Assembly: GCA_023443625.1 (NCBI GenBank)
Contig: JAEZTQ010000038.1
Coordinates: 1 to 64,000 of the forward strand
Source: Bacillota bacterium
GTDB lineage: Bacteria > Bacillota_A > Clostridia > Lachnospirales > Lachnospiraceae
Reading direction: 5' to 3'
DNA: 64,000 nucleotides
Shown here: positions 43,202-52,989 of the stretch, in pieces
Layout of the letters: each line of letters opens with the position of its first letter
Position numbering within the stretch: position 1 is the stretch's first letter
The notes under the pieces: generated by a model
Told to the model about the DNA's origin: nothing
What the model saw: only the letters and a program-made list of their open reading frames with translations
Database searches by the model: none
Position numbers and translations under genes: made by a program

Positions 43202-43955
43202 TATTCTCACCTCCGACGATTGCCTGGCAGTCTAATATCTTCTCAAAGAATTCCTTACGTGTTCCTTTTCTTACAATATCCATAAAGATTTTACCGTCTT
43301 TTATGAAAATAACCTTCTTACAGAAGCTTGCTGCAAATACATCATGTGTGACAATGAGTACTGTTACATTTCTTTCCGTATTGATTTTTTCAAAACAGGT
43401 CATAACTGCATTGGCCGATTTTGAATCCAGATTACCCGTGGGCTCATCTGCAAAAAGAATTACTGGATCATTAACTAAAGCTCTGCTGACTGCTGCTCTC
43501 TGCTGCTGCCCTCCTGATACTTGATAGGGGTGCTTCTCTGCCATCTGGTCTATCTCAAAAAGCTTCATAATCTCTAAGGACTTCTCCTTCATATAGCTAC
43601 TTTCTTTCTTATCCAGAACCATGGGCAGCATTACATTCTCCTGTAGGTTAAGATTGTCTAACAGATTAAACTCCTGGAACACAAAGCCCAGCTTTCTTCT
43701 TCGAAAGAGTGCCATTTCATACTGATCCATCTTATCAATCCGATTACCACAGATTTCAACACTTCCTCCTGTAGGTTTTGTGATACCACTAAGAATGCTG
43801 ACTAAGGTTGATTTACCGCTTCCGGAGGGTCCCATAATGGCAATAAATTCTCCTTCCTCCACCGTAAGATCTACTCCGTCCAAGGCCTTCGTAACATAAT
43901 TAGCTTTATTTTCACCATAAGTCTTAGTTAAATTATTAGCTATTAATAATGACAT
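43191..43955 (-). CDS. BceA-type ABC transporter ATPase
   Basis: A 254-residue ATPase with Walker A GPSGSGKSTLVSILSG (near residue 41), Q-loop FQEFNLLDNL, signature VSGGQQQRAAVSRAL, Walker B VILFADEPTGNLDS and VTHDVFAASF. It works with the BceB-type permease that overlaps its 3' end. Kinase and regulator genes lie upstream in the same orientation, giving the classic BceRS-BceAB order. Confidence 0.95.
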   Translation of the reverse strand: MSLLIANNLTKTYGENKANYVTKALDGVDLTVEEGEFIAIMGPSGSGKSTLVSILSGITKPTGGSVEICGNRIDKMDQYEMALFRRRKLGFVFQEFNLLDNLNLQENVMLPMVLDKKESSYMKEKSLEIMKLFEIDQMAEKHPYQVSGGQQQRAAVSRALVNDPVILFADEPTGNLDSKSANAVMTCFEKINTERNVTVLIVTHDVFAASFCKKVIFIKDGKIFMDIVRKGTRKEFFEKILDCQAIVGGENNDL

Positions 43956-44047
43956 ATCAAATCCTCCTAATAATTAATGATACTTGATTTATATGCCTAT
44001 CATAATCTCTGGGATTTGGTCTATCCATTGATTTGCCTAATATAACC

Positions 44048-45067
44048 TTACAATTTTGCAAGATAAGTAATGACAACAGAAGTCCCTTGCCCCTCTTTGG
44101 AGGTAAGTTGAATGGAATGACCTAAGAGTTTACTGACTTCCTGACAGAAATATAGACCGATACCACTGGAATGGTAGCCCTTTCTTCCATTTTCTCCTGT
44201 GAAAAATGGTTCAAATACCTTAGTAAGATCATGCTCTGGAATTCCTATCCCTTCATCTTTAATTGTTAGTATGATGCGGTCTGCTTCTTTTTCGATATAG
44301 AAATAGATATCCTTTGGTGCCCCTTGTTCATCCTTAGAATATTTCACAGCATTGGATATGATCTGGTTAATCATAAGATCATTCCACTTTCTATCGGATA
44401 AAATATGGGCTTCTCTTAATTCCGTAATAATTTTAGGAAATACCCGATTGTAAATAAATATACTTTTATTTTTATTGATAATAGATTTTAGCTCCTCCAT
44501 CAAATCAATCTGCTCAGGAACATAGTCCTTGGCAAAATCCTCTAGCCTAATCATATTAAGGACATGATCTAATTGGGCTAATAATTTCTTATTTTCTTCC
44601 GCCATATTCAGCATTCCTGAGGATAAATCGATTTCCTTCTGTTCAATCCTTTGTAGGAGTAAATCCGTAACTGTAATGGGCGTCTTCATGTTATGTATCC
44701 ATAGAGAAAGAAATCGTCTCTCCTTCTTCCTAGTATTATCAGCACTAGACAGCTTGTCCAAGTACTCTTTATGCAATTTATTAAATGTTACTGTTATTTT
44801 AGCATTTAATATACTACTATAATTACCTGCAAAATCTTGATTTTTACCCATCTCCTCTAAATCATTATATATCTTGAAATAACCTACGAAGCGGATTATC
44901 ATCCAAATAAGATACACAAATAAAACAAGAGACAGAGGATAACCTATCTCAATCCTATCTCCTGTATCAATCGTATAAAATAGACCAATAAGGAAACAGG
45001 CGCCAAAATATGCCATACTATCTATCATGTGATCCTTAAAAAAGCTTTTAATTAGCTTTATATTCAT
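44048..45067 (-). CDS. BceS-type intramembrane-sensing histidine kinase
   Basis: A 339-residue kinase with two N-terminal membrane helices separated by only a few residues, so there is no extracellular sensor. The H-box is FLSLWIHNMKTPITVTDLLL (H near residue 128), and the ATP-binding part has NQIISNAVKYSKDEQG, DEGIGIPEHDL and GYHSSGIGLYFCQEVSKLLG. This architecture senses through a BceAB-type transporter. It follows the regulator gene by ~50 bp. Confidence 0.93.
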   Translation of the reverse strand: MNIKLIKSFFKDHMIDSMAYFGACFLIGLFYTIDTGDRIEIGYPLSLVLFVYLIWMIIRFVGYFKIYNDLEEMGKNQDFAGNYSSILNAKITVTFNKLHKEYLDKLSSADNTRKKERRFLSLWIHNMKTPITVTDLLLQRIEQKEIDLSSGMLNMAEENKKLLAQLDHVLNMIRLEDFAKDYVPEQIDLMEELKSIINKNKSIFIYNRVFPKIITELREAHILSDRKWNDLMINQIISNAVKYSKDEQGAPKDIYFYIEKEADRIILTIKDEGIGIPEHDLTKVFEPFFTGENGRKGYHSSGIGLYFCQEVSKLLGHSIQLTSKEGQGTSVVITYLAKL

Positions 45068-45120
45068 AATTATCTCTTGATACCTCCTGCTTATTATCTA
45101 TTTTCCAATGAATCTAGAAC

Positions 45121-45822
45121 CTATGACTTCATTATAAAGCTTGTATCAAAGAGATAACCTACACCCCGTTTTGTCTTAATTACATCCTCAATACCTAGAT
45201 TAGCCAATTTACTTTTTACCCTTGTAACATTTACTGTGAGGGTATTATCATCTACAAAGCTGCTTTCGTCCCATATTTCCTCCAATAACTCTTCTCTGGT
45301 AATTACACTATTAGCATTCTGCATGAACTTCTTTAATAGTCTAAACTCATTCTTGCTTAATTCTTCAGAGGAATCCATATAGGATAGTTTAAAGCCTGCA
45401 TTATCCAGTATAATTCCATGAAGGGTGATATCCTTATTATTATCACTCTCTGCATAGTCCCCATATAGTCTTCTGATTAAAGCATTGACTTTAGCTATTA
45501 GCACCTGGATATTAAAGGGCTTAAGAATATATTCATCCGCACCTAGCTCCATGCTTAGAATCTGATCCATATCGCTATTTCTAGCGGAGATGATAATAAT
45601 GGGAATATTGGAATGCTTGCGAAACATCCGGCAGTAATAATTGCCGTCATAGTATGGAAGGTTGATATCCAGCAGCACCAGCTGGGGCTTAACTGCAATA
45701 AATTGCTCCTCTACATTATGAAAATCCTTAATGGGATATACCTCATGATCATACCCTATAAATACTTCCTTTAATTGATTTCTCAGCTGTTCATCGTCTT
45801 CAATAATCATTATTTTGGGCAT
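45121..45822 (-). CDS. BceR-type response regulator
   Basis: A 233-residue OmpR-family regulator. Receiver residues are EDDEQ at 8-12, phosphoacceptor D in LVLLDINLPYYDG, and the K in EYILKPFN. The C-terminal winged helix has LSKNEFRLLKKFMQN and SFVDDNTLTVNVTRVKSKLA. It is first in the BceRSAB-like run and probably activates the transporter genes. Confidence 0.93.
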   Translation of the reverse strand: MPKIMIIEDDEQLRNQLKEVFIGYDHEVYPIKDFHNVEEQFIAVKPQLVLLDINLPYYDGNYYCRMFRKHSNIPIIIISARNSDMDQILSMELGADEYILKPFNIQVLIAKVNALIRRLYGDYAESDNNKDITLHGIILDNAGFKLSYMDSSEELSKNEFRLLKKFMQNANSVITREELLEEIWDESSFVDDNTLTVNVTRVKSKLANLGIEDVIKTKRGVGYLFDTSFIMKS

Positions 45823-45969
45823 AAATCCTCCTTATATCAAAAATCCCGTTTCATAAGACTCGGACGTATTTTCCTATTGAATATAATAATTATATACCAC
45901 AATCTGCAACCTTAACAATACCAAATAAAAGGCTTCTGTTCATCCATTATGCCCAAACTGGGTACAGAA

Positions 45970-46002
45970 AAAGAGCAGGGTGTAATACCAACTCTGCTCT
46001 TT
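45970..46002 (-). terminator. Terminator of the second FtsX transporter operon
   Basis: AAAGAGCAG and CTGCTCTTT form a 9 bp stem; on the minus strand TTTTTC follows. It is 65 bp past the permease stop and before the BceR-type gene. Confidence 0.88.
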
Positions 46003-46066
46003 GAGGGCATAGGAAGCCAATGCCTTGACTTTATTTCATTACTTTAATAAAAATAGCATACTAGAA

Positions 46067-48430
46067 TTATACAAATAGTTCACATGGAGTAATCTTTTTC
46101 ACTGATCTTGAAACTAGGATAGTAAAAAGTATGGAATATACGGAAATAGATATAAACACTGTAAGTAGTAATAAAGGATTTATTATAAAATGGCAGTTCA
46201 TAATACCATTGGCCGCTAAAAGGATGGAAAGAATAGGATTGATGAAATAGGCGGCCAGTATTGTTCCTACTAATGCACCAAGAATACATACAGGGGAGAA
46301 GCTCGCTAACATCTGCATGACCAATTGCTTTGTAGTAAATCCCATAGCCTTAGCAATACCCATATTAATCCTTTCCTTTATAAGCTTAATCTTTATGAGT
46401 AAATAGATAATTATGGTGATAATTCCTAAAGTTATAGCTATACATCCAAAACAAACTCCTATTATGGCCTTCGTAAAGGATGCCAATATAGTATCAAATT
46501 CCTCCTCCATATTTCTTGCAAAAAGAGTAGTCCCTCTATAATTTTCCTCAATGATTTCCTTCACTTCATTGATATCCTCATTGTCTTTAAGATAAATATA
46601 TAAATCGGAAGGAAGGAAATTAGGATTTATTCTTTTCATGCCTTCCTCTGTTATGGAGGCACCCCTGCCCAGATTATTGGTTTGTTGTGAAAGCCCAACG
46701 ACGATAAACTCTACTTCTATGTCATTGACCTTTAAGGTTATAACATCCCCTAGTTTCGCCTTTAATTGCTTGGCTATCAGTCCTGTTAATGTGATTTCAT
46801 TATCATGGATGGGATTTCTTCCCTCAACTATGGTATCAATCTCTAGGTCACCAAAATTATTACATACCTTGACAATGGGTGTGGCCTCCCTATTCCCTAA
46901 ATAGGTGGTCATATTAACACCTGCCATTCGAATCGTTTTTCTTACTTCCTCCATTTTACCAATTTCTTCAAATATCTGCTCTACATCCTCCCCATAATAG
47001 GAAGCCATGACTTGAGATTTTTCTATGCCAACTAACCTGAGAAAAGCCCTATTATCAACATTAAAATTATAATTAGCGGTGAAAGAGAACACAGCAACAA
47101 AGGTTAGCAAAGTGACTATGATAAATACCATGATATTTTGTTTCCTACTTTGGAGCAAAGTCTTCAAACCTACAGTCGTATTAAGACTTAAGGTACTTTT
47201 TGATAAAGGAAGATGATTTTTCTTAAAATTATGAGTATTAATCCCACTTCGCAGGGCTACAATGGGGGTTATCTTCTTTAATTTAGCCGCTGTTAGATAG
47301 GTAATTCCAAGTACTGTAACAAGGATTAGAACCATATCTATTACAAAGGCTGTAAAACTAAATTCACTGCTCCATCTTAAACCAATGGAGGAGGATGCCA
47401 AATTAGTAATGATCCCCGTACCAGATATTGCAACAATTAATCCTAAGATGATTCCTATAAGTGCCACTAGGGTAAATTGTAGGACAGTACTAAATACCAG
47501 TTCTCTTCCTGTATATCCCAAGGCTTCCAAGGAACCTATATTTTTTATATTTCCTTCTATATAGGTAACGATTGCAAACCGAATCACTGTTAGAGCAATC
47601 AGCATAATGATAATGGAAAAGGCAATGATAATTACCATGATTAATATGATAAATATACTCACACCAGTTTTCATGGATTCATAATTCATTGTGATCATAT
47701 CCGCTGGTGCCCCTTCTAATTTATCATTTAATATTTTGATAAACTTATTTTCATAGACAGAGGCATCCATACCTGGATCTATTTTGCTTTTTATCAAGCT
47801 ATATTGGTTGCCCTCTACTCGCTGATAGAGTTTTTGAAATTCTTCACCAAAGATATAACATTTATAGAAGGTAATATTAGAGGGTGTGGCAAACATAACG
47901 TCTTCCGCAAAGCCATAGATGATATATTTACTTTCTATACCATTTGCCTTGATGACAATTTCATCCCCTGTGTTGTAACCTCCCGCAATCTTTAAATAAT
48001 AGGGTAAAACAATGGAATTAGGTAACTTTTCTTCGCTCTCTAAGATAATTTTTAACTTTGAGATACTCTCCTTAGTATCCCCATTTAAAAAGACAAACTC
48101 CATATTTTGTGCCTTACTATTTTGGGTCAGATCTTCTATAGATCCATGGAGAGATACTACCTCCATCTTTTCGTAGGCAGTGTATCCCCCCACCTCTTCA
48201 TAAATACCATAAATTAAATCATCATAGTCCTTTGAAGCTAGAGTTGAAAAATCCGAACCATTTAATGTCTGGTTTTTCTCATCTAAAAATGTATTCATCT
48301 TCAGCATAACACTGGCCCCGACATATAATAAAATAGCAGAAAACATAATCAGTACCACTAAAGTTAGCATCATACTTTTATTTTTATTGATATTACTCTT
48401 TGCAATCATAAGAAGCTTCATCATTACCAT
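46067..48430 (-). CDS. FtsX-type ABC permease, large
   Basis: A 787-residue permease with two FtsX domains (helices near residues 20-40, 255-385, 425-450 and 660-780) and two extracellular domains (~45-250 and ~455-650). Family words are NIGSLEALGYTGRELVFSTV and RINMGIAKAMGFTTKQLVMQ. It overlaps the end of the ATPase gene by 7 bp. The two-domain layout resembles exporters for antimicrobial peptides or lipoproteins in Clostridia. Near-identical ATGs at 48424 and 48421 are alternative starts. Confidence 0.9.
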   Translation of the reverse strand: MVMMKLLMIAKSNINKNKSMMLTLVVLIMFSAILLYVGASVMLKMNTFLDEKNQTLNGSDFSTLASKDYDDLIYGIYEEVGGYTAYEKMEVVSLHGSIEDLTQNSKAQNMEFVFLNGDTKESISKLKIILESEEKLPNSIVLPYYLKIAGGYNTGDEIVIKANGIESKYIIYGFAEDVMFATPSNITFYKCYIFGEEFQKLYQRVEGNQYSLIKSKIDPGMDASVYENKFIKILNDKLEGAPADMITMNYESMKTGVSIFIILIMVIIIAFSIIIMLIALTVIRFAIVTYIEGNIKNIGSLEALGYTGRELVFSTVLQFTLVALIGIILGLIVAISGTGIITNLASSSIGLRWSSEFSFTAFVIDMVLILVTVLGITYLTAAKLKKITPIVALRSGINTHNFKKNHLPLSKSTLSLNTTVGLKTLLQSRKQNIMVFIIVTLLTFVAVFSFTANYNFNVDNRAFLRLVGIEKSQVMASYYGEDVEQIFEEIGKMEEVRKTIRMAGVNMTTYLGNREATPIVKVCNNFGDLEIDTIVEGRNPIHDNEITLTGLIAKQLKAKLGDVITLKVNDIEVEFIVVGLSQQTNNLGRGASITEEGMKRINPNFLPSDLYIYLKDNEDINEVKEIIEENYRGTTLFARNMEEEFDTILASFTKAIIGVCFGCIAITLGIITIIIYLLIKIKLIKERINMGIAKAMGFTTKQLVMQMLASFSPVCILGALVGTILAAYFINPILSILLAANGIMNCHFIINPLLLLTVFISISVYSILFTILVSRSVKKITPCELFV

Positions 48431-49179
48431 CCCATTTCTTCTAAAAATTCTCTTATTTTCTTATGTCTTACTTCATCACCCTTTTGATAAAAGCCTGGAT
48501 TACATTCATCAATAATTACCCCATCTTTAAGATACAAGATTCGATTGGCCCTTCTAGCGGTTTTTATATCATGCGTCACCATTAAAACACTTTGCCCATC
48601 CTCATTAATCTGTGTTAGCACATCCAGTACATTGGTTGCATTCTGTGAATTTAAAGCCCCCGTAGGCTCATCGGCAAAGACTATCTCTGGAGAATTGATT
48701 AATGCACGAACGATAGCAGCTCTTTGTGCTTCCCCACCAGATAGCTGACTTGGGAATTTATGATAACACTCCTCATCAAGTCCTACAGCATGAAGCATAT
48801 CTTCAGCCTTCTTCTTTAGCCCCTTTCTATCCTTACTTACCAGTAATCCACTAATTAAGATATTGTCCATCACACTCATGGTGTCATTTAAATACATCTG
48901 CTGAAATACAAAGCCACAGTGTTTTCTTCGAAAGATTGCCAACTTATCATTATTATATTGGCTAATCTCCTCCTTCTTATATTTAATACTTCCTAGGGAG
49001 GGCTTATCCATACCGGATAAGGCATATAAAAGGGTGGACTTTCCTGATCCGGAATTACCCATAATAACAGTAAAGTCCCCCTCATATATTTCAATATTTA
49101 AGTTTCGCAGCACGTGCTGCATTGTACTCCCATTAGAATAGGATTTGCATAAGTTCTTTGCTTCTAAAATCGTATTCAC
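48424..49179 (-). CDS. ABC transporter ATPase paired with large FtsX permease
   Basis: A 251-residue ATPase with Walker A GNSGSGKSTLLYALSG, signature LSGGEAQRAAIVRAL, Walker B IVFADEPTGALNSQ and VTHDIKTARR. The start is GTG 49179, behind GGAGGAG; the longer frame to 49221 begins inside structured element B. It is separated from the upstream kinase gene by a terminator plus the element, so it may have its own promoter or depend on read-through. Confidence 0.92.
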   Translation of the reverse strand: MNTILEAKNLCKSYSNGSTMQHVLRNLNIEIYEGDFTVIMGNSGSGKSTLLYALSGMDKPSLGSIKYKKEEISQYNNDKLAIFRRKHCGFVFQQMYLNDTMSVMDNILISGLLVSKDRKGLKKKAEDMLHAVGLDEECYHKFPSQLSGGEAQRAAIVRALINSPEIVFADEPTGALNSQNATNVLDVLTQINEDGQSVLMVTHDIKTARRANRILYLKDGVIIDECNPGFYQKGDEVRHKKIREFLEEMGW

Positions 49180-49204
49180 TCTTTCTCCTCCTATAACAGA
49201 ACAA

Positions 49205-49327
49205 AGAATGTGCCTTGGCACATTCTCCGCACCCGAGCGGATTGCGAAGCAATATACTTCCTTGCCGCGAGGTGCGCATCCTAATTTTTTTATTTTATAG
49301 GACGCACTTTCCTATAAAATAAAAAAA
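49205..49327. repeat. Structured element, copy B
   Basis: Layout on the plus strand: hairpin 1 (AGAATGTGCC/GGCACATTCT, loop TT), 54 nt core 49228-49281 (50 of 54 bases as in copy A) and an 18 bp perfect AT-rich stem (49285-49302 with 49310-49327) with AGGA/TCCT at the tip. Its minus-strand face directly follows the kinase terminator and precedes the ATPase ribosome binding site by about 20 bp. Confidence 0.87.
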
Positions 49328-49362
49328 GACTATAGACTGATATCCTCAGCTCTTATAGTCTT
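49326..49362 (-). terminator. Terminator of the regulator-kinase operon
   Basis: On the minus strand AAGACTATA and TATAGTCTT form a stem with an inner GCTGA/TCAGT pairing, followed by a long T-run. The T-run is shared with the AT-rich arm of structured element B. Confidence 0.8.
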
Positions 49363-49524
49363 ATTATAGCTTTTATATCTTAGCAAGTCTTTTCTCAGAA
49401 ATTATCAATTCCTTACCAAATCCTTAATTTTGTTACAGTTTAGAAATACAACAGAATTGAAGACTCTTGTACAAGTCTACTTGCATACAAGGAGTTTTCA
49501 CATTCTATTATAGGGCGCTCGGCC

Positions 49525-50757
49525 TTATGTCTTTTTAATCATCAGCTTTACAACAAATCCCTTGTCCACCCTGCATTCAATGGAACCTTGCATTCCCTCC
49601 ATAAAGACCTTGGCAAGATAAAGTCCCAAGCCTGAGCCTGAATGAGAAGCAGAATTCTCACCCCGAAAGAACTTCTCATATATTAAAGGCATATCTGTCT
49701 CATTAATTCCAGTTCCATAATCTCTAATCACTATCTCTATAAATCTCTCATTCTCACCATAGCTTATATCTATTCTGGAATTAGCATATTTATAGGAATT
49801 ATTAATAACATTGTCTATGACCTGATTTAATCTTAACTTGTCACAATAAATAAGACATCCTGGTATACTGTTATTGATATGGATTTTGCCATAATAATTT
49901 AAATCCTCAAACATAGGAGCAATGATAGTACTATATTCCTCCTTAGGTTCTATTTTCAAAACCTCCAGCTCTTCTAAGGTGGCATGGAACATATTGCTGA
50001 TTAGTTTATCAATGATATCTGCTTTCTGTTCAATGGTTTGAAGTTTCATTACTGTCTCTTCTTCTTTGACCTTCACCTCTAAGAGTTCACATATGGCCTT
50101 AATAGTGGCTACAGGTGTTTTGATATCATGGGACAATCCTGCTACCAGTTCTTTTTTACTGATATTCGCTTGATATTCACCCATTCTTGCCCTCTTTAAT
50201 TCAGTTCTCATCATATCAAAGCTTTCAGTAAAGGCTCCAAAATAATTCTCCTTCTCCATAGCCAAACCAACGTCCAGATCCCCAGAGGCTACATTATTTG
50301 CAAAGCGCTCCAGCTTCTTAAAGGGGCGCAGAATTCTTCCATAAATATAAAAAGAAATAGCATATATTAAGATAAGAACTATAACAAAAGTTAATGAAAG
50401 GATAAGGGAGAGTTTCTTCTTTAGCTCTATAAAGGAAGTAGAATTGGCAGGAAGAATAATTTTTCCAAGTAACTTATCGTCCTCCATATAATCCAGGATA
50501 ATATCAGAATTTTTAATTGCAGCATTCAATTCATTACTATACCCTGAATCTTTTCTCATAATAATCCTACAGCCATATTTTACTTCAGCCTCTGTTATGC
50601 TCTTGGTATTTATCTCTTTTTCAATCTTCTTAGATAAATCATTCATCTCTATCATATCACAGGCATTATAATTTAGAGAAAGAATATAGGATTGGGCAAG
50701 TACAAAAGTAATGAGGAGAAATATACTTATGAGAATAAGGACTGATTTAAGTTTCAT
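49525..50757 (-). CDS. Sensor histidine kinase with HAMP
   Basis: A 410-residue kinase. An N-terminal helix (SVLILISIFLLITFVLAQSYI), a ~95-residue extracellular part, and a second helix (LILSLTFVIVLILIYAISFYI) lead to a HAMP domain (FKKLERFANNVASGDLDVGL). The H-box is VAGLSHDIKTPVATIKAICE (H near 211) and the ATP-binding part has NNSYKYANSRID and GSGLGLYLAKVFM. Unlike the neighbouring BceS-type kinase it has a real extracellular sensor. It overlaps the regulator gene by ATGA. Confidence 0.93.
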   Translation of the reverse strand: MKLKSVLILISIFLLITFVLAQSYILSLNYNACDMIEMNDLSKKIEKEINTKSITEAEVKYGCRIIMRKDSGYSNELNAAIKNSDIILDYMEDDKLLGKIILPANSTSFIELKKKLSLILSLTFVIVLILIYAISFYIYGRILRPFKKLERFANNVASGDLDVGLAMEKENYFGAFTESFDMMRTELKRARMGEYQANISKKELVAGLSHDIKTPVATIKAICELLEVKVKEEETVMKLQTIEQKADIIDKLISNMFHATLEELEVLKIEPKEEYSTIIAPMFEDLNYYGKIHINNSIPGCLIYCDKLRLNQVIDNVINNSYKYANSRIDISYGENERFIEIVIRDYGTGINETDMPLIYEKFFRGENSASHSGSGLGLYLAKVFMEGMQGSIECRVDKGFVVKLMIKKT

Positions 50758-51425
50758 AACTCTAACATATAGCCAACTCCCCAGATGGTCTTAATGAATT
50801 TAGGTTCATTGGGATTCTCCTCAATTTTTTCTCTTATCTTTCGAATATGAACATTTAAGGTTCCATCACTAAAGAACTCATCGCCCCAAACCTTTACGAA
50901 TAATTCCTCCTTGGAGACTACCTTGTTACGGTTGTGATACAAATAAGCAAATAACTTATATTCTTTATTCTTTAAAATTATCTCCTTACCCTCAATATAG
51001 ATTTTACGAGTATTTTCATCGATTACGATGGGTTCTGAAATCTCTTTTACAGCTCCTGTTCTATCAAGACGCTTTAAAATCACCTTTACCTTGGCCAATA
51101 AGACACTAAGAGAATAGGGTTTTTTTATGTAGTCATCACCACCAATATTAAGGGCGATTAAAATATCATCGTCACTCTGTCTTGCACTGATAAATAGAAT
51201 GGGAATATCTATATCCTCTCTTAATCTCTTACAGAGTGTAAATCCGCTCTCATTCATTAGATTGATGTCTAAGAGAATAGCCTTTACCTGATTCTCCTGT
51301 AGGAATTCCAAGCATCCTTTAGAATCCCCTACATAGGCAGAGCTAACACCGAACATATTAAAATACTCACAGGTGGCTGCTGCCAAATCTGTTTCATCAT
51401 CTATGATAAGACAATCATATTTCAT
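50754..51425 (-). CDS. OmpR-family response regulator
   Basis: A 223-residue regulator. The receiver has DDETD at 8-12, D in AILLDINLMNESG and K in DYIKKPYSL. The winged helix has LKNKEYKLFAYLYHNRNKVV and LNVHIRKIREKIEENP with WGVGYM. It is the first gene of the two-component pair and likely regulates the ATPase-permease pair downstream. Confidence 0.93.
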   Translation of the reverse strand: MKYDCLIIDDETDLAAATCEYFNMFGVSSAYVGDSKGCLEFLQENQVKAILLDINLMNESGFTLCKRLREDIDIPILFISARQSDDDILIALNIGGDDYIKKPYSLSVLLAKVKVILKRLDRTGAVKEISEPIVIDENTRKIYIEGKEIILKNKEYKLFAYLYHNRNKVVSKEELFVKVWGDEFFSDGTLNVHIRKIREKIEENPNEPKFIKTIWGVGYMLEL

Positions 51426-51521
51426 TATGGGTCCCTCTTCTTAACAGTGATATAATCCTTAAAATCTTTAATAATCCATTTGTCATAGTATGCTCATAGC
51501 TTGGGCTTTCGTAGCTAGTGC

Positions 51522-52661
51522 TTAAAATTTCTTACCATTATTCTTAGCTATTTTCTTCTGGCAATTCTTATTTGCAAGTAAGGTGTTTAAATTATAATAG
51601 ATACTGCCTGTCACCTGACTATATTTCTTATTAATTTTAAATTGCTTATCAATTTGTTTTGCAACCACATCTCGATATATACCATGACTGATATATAGCT
51701 GAACCTTCGTTCCTTCTACTTGATTAGACCACCATTTTACCAAGGTCTCATAATCAGCTGATTTATGTCCTATCTCCCAGTAAATCTGTGGAGAAATATA
51801 ATCAATCCAGCCATTTTTTATCCAAGCTCTTGAATCTGCGTAGACAGAATAATAGGATTGATTTCCTGATGTATCAGAACCTGTGGGATCATCTGATTTG
51901 TTCTTCCATATGCCACCGGGGCTAATTCCAAACAAAACATCTTCCTTGGTTTTCTTAATAACCTCACTCACCTGTTTAATCAAATCATTTACATGCTTTC
52001 TTCGATTATTGGCTACCTTCCCATCCTTATCCTCACCCTTTGGCAGCGGATAATAGGATGGATAGAAATAATCATCAAAGACAATGGCATCCACTGCATA
52101 GTTCTCAACGATTTCTTTTACTGAATCCACAATATGTTTTTTGACTTCTTTGGAGGCGGGATTATAATATAGGGCATTATTATGTTTTATGAGCCATTTT
52201 GGATTTAACCTTGCCGGATGTGTTTTAATGAGCTTCTTCACATCCAAACCAGGAGTGGTAACTCTATAGGGATTTAGCCATGCATGAAATTGCATACCCC
52301 TGCTATGGGCTTCCTCTATCATAAAAGCCATGGGATCATATCCAGGATCTTTCCCCTGAACTCCTGTAAGTACATCGGACCAGGGATTAATTTTTGATTT
52401 ATATAGGGCATCTGCTTTCGGGCGTACCTGAACAATAACAGTATTGATGCCAAGAGCTTCTAACTGATCCAGTCTATCAATAAACTCTTTCTGCTGGGCT
52501 TTTGCATCATCCTTGGTATAGGGAAAATCAATGTTATATACCGTTGCGATCCACACTGCCTGCATAGTATCCTCTACTTTTGCGGCAGAAACATTTTCGG
52601 TAAACAAAATTAATACTAGAACTAAGGTAATTATTATCTTGCGTACTCTCTTCAACTTCAT
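51522..52661 (-). CDS. GHL10/DUF187 glycoside-hydrolase-like exoprotein
   Basis: A 379-residue exported protein. The signal peptide is KIIITLVLVLILFTENVSAA. The (beta/alpha)8 GHL10 domain starts AVWIATVYNIDFPYTKDDAK and has LEALGINTVIVQVRPKADAL, AHSRGMQFHAWLNPYRVT, AVDAIVFDDYFYPSYYPLP and WIDYISPQIYWEIG. Members of this YngK-like family are related to GH13/GH10-like folds, and some act on peptidoglycan or glucans; the substrate here is unknown. AAGGAG lies upstream of ATG 52661. Confidence 0.9.
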   Translation of the reverse strand: MKLKRVRKIIITLVLVLILFTENVSAAKVEDTMQAVWIATVYNIDFPYTKDDAKAQQKEFIDRLDQLEALGINTVIVQVRPKADALYKSKINPWSDVLTGVQGKDPGYDPMAFMIEEAHSRGMQFHAWLNPYRVTTPGLDVKKLIKTHPARLNPKWLIKHNNALYYNPASKEVKKHIVDSVKEIVENYAVDAIVFDDYFYPSYYPLPKGEDKDGKVANNRRKHVNDLIKQVSEVIKKTKEDVLFGISPGGIWKNKSDDPTGSDTSGNQSYYSVYADSRAWIKNGWIDYISPQIYWEIGHKSADYETLVKWWSNQVEGTKVQLYISHGIYRDVVAKQIDKQFKINKKYSQVTGSIYYNLNTLLANKNCQKKIAKNNGKKF

Positions 52662-52770
52662 TTCTCCTTATGTGGTCAAGTATGTAATTAAAATGTCTTT
52701 ATCTATTTGTATCATAAACTATCTAAATACATAAATCAACCAAAAGAAATAGCTCGTGTAGGGATAAGTA

Positions 52771-52925
52771 TTGCCAAAAAAGGACTTACACAAAAGGGCT
52801 TCTTTAAGAAACCCTTTCGTATAAGTCCTGACTAGTTAGTACAAAACTTAACCTATATTCATCACTGATTCCTACAAATCAAAATGCTTACTTAAAGTAT
52901 GTGCTATTCCATCCTCATTATGGGA
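52771..52925 (-). pseudogene. Duplicated 3' end and terminator of the HAD gene
   Basis: This 155 bp matches 59559-59711 at about 90%. On the minus strand it encodes the final ~17 codons of a HAD phosphatase, EDGIAHTLSKHFDL then TAG at 52874-52872, where the intact gene ends SKYFNL. It then has the same 3' spacer and the same terminator stem (52781-52829, ACTTACACAAAAGG pairing with CCTTTCGTATAAGT). The rest of the gene is missing. The terminator now serves the giant GH43 gene that ends at 52990. Confidence 0.88.
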
Positions 52926-52989
52926 TTGATTTGTAAATTAATCATTACTAATTAAATCTAATGACATAATAATATTGGGTTAGTACGAA

